Source: Trogon surrucura
Lineage: Eukaryota; Chordata; Aves; Trogoniformes; Trogonidae
Direction of reading: 5' to 3'
Assembly: GCA_020746105.1 (NCBI GenBank)
Contig: CM036618.1
Location: 97,148,122 to 97,212,121, forward strand
Length of the DNA stretch: 64,000 bases
Shown here piece by piece: positions 13,860-23,952 of the stretch (positions are counted from its first letter, which is position 1; each line of letters opens with the position of its first letter). The position numbers were made by a program, and so were the translations under genes. Under the pieces are notes generated by a model. The model was not told where the DNA came from and searched no databases. It worked only from the letters and a program-made list of their open reading frames with translations.

Positions 13860-14848
13860 CTGGTACAAAAATTATTCCTGACAGCCGCATTGAACTCACA
13901 TGATCTGCTGCTCACCTGGTGTACACAAATTTCTTCAACACAGAAACTATTGCAAGAACAATTATATAGTGTACTGCTTATTAAATATCTAAGTACTTTA
14001 TTACCTCTGCAGAGCTAGTTAGCTTATGCTACTCTGCTATTCTTAAGAAACATTTATGCTGTTTTCACAGGAATCAATTTGTGGTATCACCTGTGAAATC
14101 CAGGGGGACACGCAGACTCTCCCAACAGATCAGGGGACCATGGATGAAATTTCAAGGAACTTTTCATATGTTGCTTATTATTCTTTATCTGTCTGATGAA
14201 CACCTAAAACTACAAGTCATAACACAGTATTTTAGGTTCATTTTTGTTGGAAAACCTTGACACAACACTAGTAGGAAAAGTAACTTTGTTTTGTGGCACC
14301 CAGCCTGTTTTGTGATTAGGAGATTTCCATTAATATTTTCAGCTCTCATGCTCATAAGAGGTAACAGTCAACGTATCAGCTGGTTTCACTGACAACCAAT
14401 ACATGCACAAAGTATGGAAGTACTGTCTAAATATCCATCCATGACTTACTTTCATTTTCTGTACACCTCTCCCTACCATCTACTGTCTAAAAGGCTTCTG
14501 GTTTTATTTCTCAAGTTGGGCAGGAACGAAGAAGGGAACGTGAGCTAAAGTTCAGTCTGAATGTTCCACTGAAACTCTGAGATCCTCATTTCAGTTTGCA
14601 GCAAATGTCTGGTTTTCAGCGCCCGCCTGTGCCCAAAACCCTCTCCTGAGCCAGTTACAGAGGGGCACTCACACTCTGCATTTCCAGCCTGCAGAAGCTG
14701 TGCAAGGAGAAGATGTGCAAGATGCACATCTAAAATGAGATGAATCACAGTCTGGAAATAGACATTTCTCACCACTGATGGTAAGGAGAACACAAGGTGA
14801 TTAGCTCAGACTGGACAACAAACTTCCGGGTGATATGTGATGAATCAC
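13860..14848. other. Unique spacer between two opposed LTRs
   Basis: About 1 kb of ordinary A+T-rich sequence between the 5' ends of the two inverted LTR copies. I see no retroviral internal coding sequence and no gene in it. Confidence 0.55.
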
Positions 14849-15615
14849 TGCACTGCGTTTGCATGGCAAGGTTTTGGTAGCAGGGGAGCGACAGGGGTGG
14901 CTTCTGTGAGAAGCTGCTAGAAGCTTCCCCTATGTCTGACAGAGCAGATGCCAACTGGCTCCAAGATGGACCCGCCACTGGCCAAAGCCAAAGGTGCAAT
15001 GGTGGTTGCACCTCTGTGATAACATATTTAAGAAGGGGGGAAAAACTGCTGCACAACAGCAGCCAGAAGAGAGAAATGAGAGTATGTGAGAGACCAAGGG
15101 CAGTGAAGAAGGAGAGGGAGGAGGTGCTCTAGGAGCTGGAGCAGAGATTCCCCTGCAGCTCGTGGTGAAGACCACGATGAGGCAGGCTGTACGCCTGCAG
15201 CACATGGAGGTTAACAGTGGAGTAGATATCCACCTGAAGCCCATGGACAACACCCTGCCACCACCCAACACCAGGTGGATGCCCAAAGGAGGGTGTTACC
15301 CCTTGGGAAGCCTGCATTGGAGCAGGCAGCACCTATGGCCCTGTGGAGAGAGAAGCCCACGCCTAAGCAGGTTTGCTGGCAGGACTTGAGACCCCATGGG
15401 GGACCCACACTGAAGCAGTCTGATCCTGAAGAACTGCACCCCTTGGGAATGACACACGCTAGAGCAATTCATGAAGAACTGCAGCCCATGGGAAGGACCC
15501 ACACTGGAGAAGTCCATGAGGACTGTCACTCATGAGAGGGACTCCACACTGGAGCAGGGGAATAAAGTGAGGAGTCCTCCCCCTGAGGAGGAAGGAGCAG
15601 CAGAGACAACGTCCG
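14849..15615 (+). mobile_element. Second copy of the ERV-type LTR, plus strand, 3' part not recognisable
   Basis: It begins TGCACTGCGTTTGCATGG, close to the remembered family start, and runs through GTTTTGGTAGCAGGGGAG, GAAGCTGCTAGAAGC and a TATA-like ACATATTTAAG at 15022-15032. About seven ~45-bp units with the wording 'gaactgcagcccatgggaaggacccacactggagaa' follow at roughly 15225-15555. The shared text with the 12834-13859 copy runs to GAGGAAGGAGCAGCAGAGAC near 15610. Beyond that this copy departs, lacking the R/U5-type end seen in the other. The units keep a 15-residue open period in one frame (RTHTGEVHEELQPMG-like), but this is a property of the 45-bp period and not a gene. Sequence up to about 15850 may belong to the same insertion. 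Confidence 0.75.
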
Positions 15616-16359
15616 CTTTCCTGTTCCCCTGTGTTGGTAGAGAGTACTCATCACTCCACGGGAGTGCAGTCAGCAGGGAGCTGTTTGGGTGTAGAGGCCC
15701 TCCCATAGGAGGACCTTCCTATAGGACTAAGGGTGCTCATGATTAGTTGGTTAGGGTTTTGGGATTGATTTTTATGGAGAGCTGTGAAAGCTGGCGGAAG
15801 TTCCACACTGTGGAATAACACTATTCTTGTTTTTTAAGTTTTATGAGACAGGAAAATCTTCTGTAACAAGCTTTTATCATATGTGGGTGGATCAAGTTGT
15901 AGGGAAACTCTGGGAGAATTAAAATTTTTGTTTTCCACAGTATGCCAACCAAATAAAACTATACCATTGAAAAAACATTTTTAATGGTATTTTTAGCTAA
16001 ATGATAATAAAGCCTCATGTGCAAAAAAAAAAAAAAAAAGGTATACAGATTAAGCTGTTACAATAAAGAGATCTGTATCAGTATAAAATTATACCAGAAA
16101 ATATACAACTAATAAACATAAATACCTATCTTACTTAGATAACCATCGTAGATATATTTACCTTATCTTTTCCAGTGTATTACTTGTTGTGACCTTAGCT
16201 TTTGTGATCTTCAGCATTACTTCTTGGCTAGTCTCTAGATAATCATGCAGGCAGATGCACTATATAGGACATCATTGTTTCAGACACTGCACAAACACAA
16301 TGGTGACATATCCTGCCTCAAGAGAGTTTTCTGTCTAAAAGATGTATTAGAACAGAATT
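15616..16359. other. Intergenic DNA with poly(A) run
   Basis: Possible distal part of the LTR insertion up to about 15850, then A+T-rich DNA with 17 consecutive A at 16023-16039. No gene is visible. Confidence 0.45.
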
Positions 16360-16545
16360 ATTGAAACGTAAGACTGCAGAGCCAGAAAGGACTTCAGGAG
16401 ATACTACAGTCCAACTCCATACACCAATGCCGGCTAAAATGTGTTTAGACCAACCCCAAAGGTATTTGTCCATTTTCTTGAAAAGCTGCAATGAAGGCGA
16501 TTATACAGCATCCCGGTACAACTTATTTCAGCACTTTATATATAA
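16360..16545 (-). repeat. Old CR1-like LINE fragment
   Basis: Plus-strand GCCAGAAAGGACTTCAGGAG followed by TACAGTCCAACTCC is a diverged form of the antisense CR1 3' region (…ggaagggacctcnggagatcatctagtccaaccc…). The CR1 sense strand is minus. Borders are approximate because the copy is old. Confidence 0.6.
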
Positions 16546-17749
16546 AAAAAATAAATGAGCTGCAAGGAAGATACATGTTTAACAAATTTAATATGTTACT
16601 GATGTAAAGATGAAGAACAGCTGAACACTACAATTTTATAACATCTATCCATGCACTGGAAAATTGTTAAAATCTCTAGCCATAACCTTCTCTTTTTTAA
16701 GGGAACAAACTAATTCCTTAAGCTTTGCTTTAAGTCGTGTTTGCTAAAATCTGCCATCAGGACAAAGTTTTCCAACTGAGACTTTAAAAGGATCAAGTAG
16801 AGCAGAATAATTACTTCACTTGTTTAAAATATGACAGCCCTGTTCATTCATTCCAGAATGACACTATTTAGTTGACTCATCTGTAGTTTGTGAAATACTT
16901 TTGTTCCCACATACTTTTCTGCTGTTCTGCAACAGAGGTTGTTATTTTCTATATATACATCTACAATTTCTCCTTTCCTTGCTAGGTTAGTTATCCTCTT
17001 AAAGAAGAAAATTAGACTTCTTTTTCTAATGACAGATTGGGGTGGTGGGAGTTTGTGGGCGGACATTTATCAGTGTCTTATCTCGGCTCTCACATATTCA
17101 TTCTTTGGTATTTTATGCTAAAACTCTCCAGGGCATGAATTTAGGCTGATGAGTCTATCATTTCTGACTTCTCTTTGGAGCCAAACGCATATCATTTCTC
17201 TTTTCCAGACCTTGTCGATATCTCTGAGGTGATCACCCATGGTTCAGAGATTAATTTCAGGTAATTGTCTGAGTAAAAGGAAACTCAATAATGTCATACG
17301 CCAGGTGAATGGCAAAACCAGAGAGCAACTGCACAAGATTATACTGCTTAATCCAGAACATCCAACGCTATATATAAAGATACTGTCTCAAATTAATACA
17401 GGAAGAGATTTTACCTTGTTTTGATTTGGCCAGTACAGATCCTCACAGGTTCCCTCTGCACATCAAGCGGGACAAGCTTGCCTTGTGCTTACTGCTGTGC
17501 TTACACTAGTTCTGTGAGCTTTACAATTTTCTTTGTAATGAACATTTTCAAAACGTGGTACAAGGTTGATTCCGTAACAGCATGGGTCAAAGTTCAAACG
17601 CTGGATGGTTGGAATGGCAAGATACATGAATTGAGACTCAGAATCAGTTCAGCCATCGCTCCAAGGCATCTTTAGTTGGATGCGGGATGCAGGGAGGGGA
17701 AGCTGGGCCAGGACTAGACCAGGGAAGCGTGGGGTCTGTGTGCAGCTGA
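16546..17749. other. Intergenic DNA, no gene seen
   Basis: A+T-rich sequence with no recognisable coding or repeat signal. Open frames are short and conflicting. Confidence 0.5.
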
Positions 17750-17930
17750 GCCGTGCCATAGCACGCTGAGCCACGCTGTGCTTGGCCGTAATGGCCTGGC
17801 TCACACCATACTGGGCTGTGCCATGCCATGTCCCGTACCTGGACAGGCCTTATCCAGCTGTGACAGGTCATGCCACACCGGCTCATGTTAGGCTGCACTG
17901 TGCTGACAGACCCTGCAAAACCACTAGAAG
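17750..17930. repeat. Degenerate GC-rich minisatellite
   Basis: A block of imperfect units built on GCCGTGCCATAGCACGCTGAGCC-like words. The core GTGCCATGCC/GCTGTGC recurs (17753, 17770, 17815, 17825, 17865, 17895) with spacing of roughly 15-30 bp. It is clearly richer in G+C than its flanks. A 127-codon minus frame crosses it (17644-18027) but follows the repeat rather than a gene. Confidence 0.55.
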
Positions 17931-19795
17931 GCTGGAGGATGACTGGGGGATTATAAATAAACTGAAGTTTAGTCCCACAGATTACAGTTGCATGATTAAA
18001 AATCTTCATTTTGGAAATCCATTGCATGCATTAGTTCTACTATTGCTATTGTTATTTTTTAAATTCTGGATATTCACATAGCAGTAGGTTAGAAAGTCCT
18101 CCTATTATTTCTTTGGTTGAAAGTACGTCAAGGACAGGCCTTTTGGTAGCTGTCCTTTACGAGTCAGTATTTGAAGACCAACCGAAAAAAAAGGTATCTC
18201 CATGCAAAGAGAAAAATCAACAAGTAGTTACAAACATCTTTGTCATTAATAAAAATAAGAACAAACACCAAGATACACAACTTTGTTTATCCTCTGTTCT
18301 GAGAACCTATTCCAGAGTCACGTTTTAAGATGGTTCCTTCAATCACGTATGACACCACGATACTAAAAACAAAGGCCAGATCTTGGAAGTGTTTACGTGT
18401 ACGTATTATCTCTTTTTATGTGGAATATGCCTGGCCTAACATGATTAAAGTAATGCTGGTGCCAAAGTGTTCACTGAACCAGGTTATAAAGCAGGTCAGA
18501 AAGTACTCACAGACAGCGCTCTTGAGATCAAAAAAATATCTAGGAGCAGTTTAGAAAAATGAACATTTAGTGTCTGATGAGAAGAGAGATTTGCAGAGCT
18601 CATCCTTTGTGCTTAACCTGACTGTGCTTTTGCTTTCTTTTGCTAAGGTCATGTGGTATTTACTTCTGCTCCCTATCAAGCTGCTCAGTTCTTTGGCCAG
18701 TTTAAGGCTATGATAATACTGTAACATTGTTATAATAGGTAAAGACATCTTTGTAGGCAGTACTGCAGCAATGACTTCAGGGAAGGATCTGAACGAAGAA
18801 AATGGAAGATAAGCTGCACGATGATGTACTTAAAAAAGAAAGGTACATTATGGAGAATGTGAAAACTGCTTTACTTTAAAAATCTTATTTAATAAATTGC
18901 ATCCTCTGCTCAGTTCCTCTAATAATGGAAAATTTCCATCCTCTCAAATAAATGCTTATTCTTTATTATCACTGCTCTCTGGGCTGCAGATTTTATATGT
19001 GAAACTGAAAATAATGATTTATCCGGTGCTTCTGCTGTGACTCATTTCATTCAGGGATCATAGCTTCATTGTATGCAAACTTGATTTTGTTCTCATTGGA
19101 AATCATATATTTGGGAAGAAGTTCCTTTACTGCTGCATTGTGCACGGAAGACCCATCTTCTCACCCTCTTAACACACTCACTACCTGTAAACTTGGGATT
19201 CTAGTTTGATTTTTCAGAGTTTGATTTTTTTTTTCTACATAACAAAACCATGTCATCTGTCAAAATATTGAAAAATGACCTTACAAGTATTGTAAGACTT
19301 CACATTTAGAAAGGCATAACACTGTGCCTTGATCTGCAGTCAGTAAAACAAGCAGTTAAACAAATCAAGCTGAATCCTAGAAATTTATCACACTGTGATC
19401 AGGACTGAAATTGGTTAGAACCTGAACTCTGTGAATTCTCAGCAGCATTCAGGTGAACAGTTCAAGACTGGAAATGCTCCTGAGTCACATATTTGAACCC
19501 AGAGCAGAATCTTCATTTCTGGAATGGATGGGAAAAGGAAAGGGCAAAGGAAAGGATGCAAATCCCCACCTCCTCTTAGAACTACTGAGCCTTCAGAGCA
19601 AACCCAAAGATTAACCTCAGGTTTCTTCAATAAAGCCATTTTCAAGAGTTGGGAGTGTTCACCTACAATGCCCATTTAGCAAATTGCTCTTCGGTTCTTG
19701 GCTGTATGGATCATTTGTTGCACTACAAGCATAAATCCCTTTAGAGAAGTTTTCTGCTTTGAAGACAGATATTTCCTTTCCAGTAAAAATTTTCT
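17931..19795. other. Intergenic DNA, no gene seen
   Basis: A+T-rich, with stops in all frames at short intervals. Nothing was recognised. Confidence 0.5.
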
Positions 19796-19857
19796 GAGGT
19801 TGGATTAAAATGATCTCTAAGGTCCCTTCCAGCCTAGGCGATTCTATGATTCTATGA
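19796..19857 (+). repeat. Tail fragment of the tRNA/CR1 SINE (copy 2)
   Basis: GAGGTTGGATTAAAATGATC through GGTCCCTTCCAGCCTAGG and two terminal ATTCTATG units match the last ~60 bp of the SINE copies at 5641-5780 and 23763-23952. The TTAAAATGATCTCTAAGG form is the SINE's version. An independent CR1 3' end is possible but less likely. Confidence 0.75.
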
Positions 19858-22800
19858 ATTCATATCTGTCCTTTTAAGTACACTTAGTTATGCTGTCTTG
19901 ATAAAGATCACGATGAGATGATGACCATGAAGGATAGTGACAGGTTCTCCCTTTATAAGCATTACTTATTACCCGTCTTCTGTAAGTTAGTTATTGTCCA
20001 GCTGTTTTATGGAAAAGAGCTACTTTTCAGAGTTTTGCATGTTGTGTTGAACAAAAGAAAATAAATCAGGAGGTAACGTTAAAGAGAATAAAGGAGGAAA
20101 AAATGCTGTGAGTTCTTAAAGCCCAGTGAGGTAAACCAGAATAGCAAATACTCATCATTCAAATGATATAAAGAATAGTAGCTTCTTAAGAAGGTAGTTT
20201 GAGGAGCATGAAATGTGAAAGTAGTTGTCTCGGTGCCATAAAGCAGTCCAGAGCTGGTCACTCTATATATCAACCAAAAGTAATGAGCTTTGTTTATTTC
20301 TGTAGCTAGATGGCTGAAAGCTGATGGCCTAGTAAGGGGTAAAGCTGCCGCTCTCCTTTAGATATTCGTAATTCCCACTGAAGTGAATGGCTATAGCAGG
20401 AGTATTGCTCATGTAAACACTCTGCAAGCTACACCAAGGAAGCATCTCTACCCAAAGTCAGACAAACTGAATCCAAATTTTACATTCATTGGTTTAATCC
20501 TGAGATGTTTCTACAACTGAAGCTCCCACTGCATTTATTTGCCAGAATGACATTTAAACAAACCAGATGATTTTTCTTTCTCCAGCAGAATTTCCTTTGT
20601 TTCCTTCAGCCGTACACTTTGTCTATACACACACTGCTCAGCTAAATCTTTCTCTGTTTATGGTTCCAGCTCTTACTCCATGTAAATCCTTGACAGATTG
20701 AATCATTTAGAATGTGCAAAAATATAACCATCTCCTTTCCTTCTTACCAAAAATTCTACTTGTGATCCAGGCATGCACTAACCATTGCTCAAAGTAGACC
20801 AATTAATAATTTGAATCCCTGTTTTAGTTATGATTTAATTTGGCAAATGGAAATACCTGACTTAAATAGTTTATCATTTTCCATTCCCATGTCTTTGTTA
20901 CTTCCTGAAAAATATTGGATTCTCGTTGATTAGTAATCTAGTGTTCATTTGCAGCAGAATGTAGCTTCTACATTAAACTGGGTCTTCTTTTTCCTAATCA
21001 GTAAGACACATTCTCTACATGAACAAGCACTTATTTAATATGACATACATTTATTCAGATTTCTAATGTTTATGTTTTATGATGCTAAAGGTAGCTGATA
21101 TTTCTTGGAGTTGATTTCTTTTTGAATCCTGATTAGTGTTAAACTATGTTTAGATACAAACTGGAATTCAAATATAATACAAACATTCAGAATATTAGTG
21201 TTTTGTTAGATGAATAAAATCAGGCTAAAAGCCTAGCCATAGGAATAAAAAAGCTTGTCAAAACAAAATTACCATTTAAAATGTCACCTTATCTTCATGA
21301 CCCAAATGACTGTTCCTGGGCATTCTACCCTTCACAATGTTAAAGGTAAATTTCTTCTGAAACTAGTGGAAACTGACTTTCTCAGTTTCTTAGCATCTCA
21401 ACTGTAAAGCACCCCTACATGTGTGCTATTTAGCTCTACAACTACCATGCTTTGTGTGTCTAACTTGCTGATGGCCCTTTCAGAATTCCAGATGCAGTAT
21501 CAAATTTCCCATTGGCATTAATAGGAAGACATGCAGGCTTGAAGACCACAGCTCCAAAGCTTTCTGTTCAGTTTCTGATTTGCACCTATACAGTTGTGAC
21601 CCTGGGCAGCCCCATAGATTTGGCACAGAAATCCCCTTCAGTCCTTTATTTAGACTTCCCCTTTCCTTCTAGGATCACTCCTACTAGTTGATCAGTGCTT
21701 ACGCCCTTTCCTTTTGCTGGTATGCATATATATTTACGAAGAAAGTGGTTGTACTGAGCGAGGCTGCAAGGTAACTGGATGTATATAGACAACCTTACTC
21801 GTGGAACACTACAGTTAAGGTGCAAGAGGCAAGTCTCATTTTCAGAACTGAGACTGTGTGGTGTTGAACCACTCAGAAGGACAGATTTGCAGCTAGGACC
21901 AAAGTCTTGATACTGTGGTAGTGCTGTGCCTCCTCTGAGCCTCGAAAAAAACCGGCAGATAGCTCTGCAGTGCCTCCCAAGTGGAAAGACCTCCAGGGAG
22001 CAGGTATAAGGTACACAGGTGAAACTCCATCCCAAGTTCTGGGAAGCCCCTCTCATAGGAGACAAGGGTCTTTTACAAACTACAGCAAGAGTGCCAATGA
22101 TAGGCTGTGGTCTGTTTATACTCATAGTAAAGATTATGGCGCTGATCTTGAAATAATATTTTTGAAGTAGGAAATTAGGGTTTACATAATATGATATTAT
22201 TATAGCTGATACAGTTATTCACAGCTTTTTTTTATGGCAGGACTGTTTCATGCCACAGAAATGCTCTCTTTTCTGACAGCATTTGCTAATCAGACTTCTT
22301 GAAAGCTTGCACACAAAACACTTGCCATCATCTACGAGCAGAAAGAGATTGGCAGGAGAGTGTTCTCTGTGAGAGGTACTTAATTGAGGAGTTGGCACCT
22401 CACCCTGAACTGAAATAGCCTCATGGCCATGCTGCAAATATTTTCCTATTGCCCAGACTTCTCTGTGGGGAGGGACTTGGCAGGAAGCTAAGGTCTGTAT
22501 GAAGAGTATATTTTGTAATCTGTTTAGTTAAGATCTAACCACCAAGCATACATATTTTACTGGCAGCTGCTGATGGCCGTGCTGGCCTTCTGCTAGCTTT
22601 GCCAGATCAGTTTTACAAGCAAATCAGGGATACCTGTAACTTTCAGACTGGTGCCTCTTCCTGGGTAGAAAAAAAAGAGTTGTCACAAGTAAGGAGCTCT
22701 CCTTTCTGTTGAAGGGGCTGAAGCTATCAAATAACAAGCATACTCCTTACATTTGAAAAAATGGTCTGTGTACCAAAGAGCCAAACCCAGTGTTTGCCAG

Positions 22801-23762
22801 TGACCCTACTGTACTTAAACTGCAATGAACACACTGTGATATGAGAGGTTGCTTTATAATTGTGATAGCAAAGCTGATAATGCACTGAAAATAGATAGCA
22901 CTGGTAAAATATTATCTCTGTTGTGGCTGATAGATGTCTCATGGAAAAAAGAGAGGTTTTCATATCCTGACCTTAGAATTTTGCAGCAACATTTATAAAC
23001 TACGTGGATTAAAATAAGTGGGTACTGGTATAACTCCAGCCTGACAAAGACTGGGCTGGAGTGGAGGAGCAAATGGGTTCAACCATAGCTGGACCGCACA
23101 ATGTGAGGCACGTATTTCACTGGCTTATGCTAGTAGGACTGGGAGTCCCTATCACCACCTTTGAATGCACCCCAGAACTGCTGTCAATTACATAATCTAA
23201 ATTGCAATAGCGGTTGAGTATTAAAAAAAACCCCACCAAAACCCACAAAAATCCCACCAAAATATTTTGAGAGAGAATTCTACAAAGAATATAGTAATGG
23301 CAACTAGTATGTAAGTTATTATATTATAAATAGGCCTGGATGTCCAACTAATTTTCAGTCAGATTACACATGGTGGTGTACAATCATTTACATTCACTAA
23401 CAGTCAGGATAACACTTTTTTAAATACTCAGAGCTTTAGAGCTGCCAGCCCAGTATTCGTCATTAGCACTACACTTACTGGCTTTCCAGAGCATTAAAAA
23501 AATGCTCCTAGCACAAGAGCTCACTTAGTAAATTGGGGTTGGAATTTGATGGCATGTACCTGGAGTGCAGTAGGACCATCTTAAATGATACTTCCCAAGC
23601 ACTGGCAGTAACAGCACAGTTTGCAAGATCCTCCTTTTCTTCCTCTAGTTGAAGAGCAGCTTACAAAAGGGATTGCTCTTACAGTCGCTGAAGCTCTGAC
23701 ACCTGCTGGAGTGCCGACAGTAGTAGGAGGAAAATAATTACCAGTGTTCAACCACAGTGCCT
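19858..23762. other. Intergenic DNA, no gene seen
   Basis: About 3.9 kb. Around 20370 the phrase ATTCCCACTGAAGTGAATGG resembles an old amniote interspersed-repeat signature. The 159-codon minus frame at 21646-22125 is the longest open frame outside repeats and the promoter, but shows no domain, no family resemblance and no start or splice support. It is treated as chance. Confidence 0.5.
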
Positions 23763-23952
23763 GCTATCAAAAGCTCAGTGGGTTGAGCGTGGTGCTTGAA
23801 ACACCAAAGGTCACGGGTTCGATTCCCGTTCGGTTCTCATGTGTTGCCTGAACTAGTCGAGAGGTGGCGTCCCTGCCTGCGACAGGGAGGTTGGATTAAA
23901 ATGATCTCTAAGGTCCCTTCCAGCCCAGGCCATTCTATGATGATTCTATGAT
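23763..23952 (+). repeat. tRNA-Ile-derived SINE with CR1 3' tail (fullest copy, copy 3)
   Basis: Positions 23763-23837 resemble a nuclear tRNA-Ile gene. The A box AGCTCAGTGGG is at 23772-23782, the anticodon stem TGGTG/CACCA encloses a mutated loop, and the exact B box GGTTCGATTCC is at 23816-23826. The tRNA is followed by a body (ATGTGTTGCCTGAACTAG, then GTCCCTGCCTGCGACAGGG) and a CR1-type tail GGTCCCTTCCAGCCCAGG ending in GATTCTATG units. Pol III boxes at the front and a LINE tail at the back are the layout of a SINE moved by that LINE's reverse transcriptase, here CR1. From memory it matches avian elements of the TguSINE1 type, though I could not compare sequences. It is not a working tRNA: the acceptor stem does not pair and the anticodon loop is altered. 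Confidence 0.9.

Noticed and set aside
21646..22125. 159-codon minus open frame in intergenic DNA
   Set aside because: No domain, no family resemblance, no splice or promoter support, and a composition like the flanking DNA. Considered chance.
23763..23837. Functional tRNA gene
   Set aside because: The A and B boxes are good, but the acceptor stem does not pair, the anticodon loop is altered and a SINE body with a CR1 tail follows directly.
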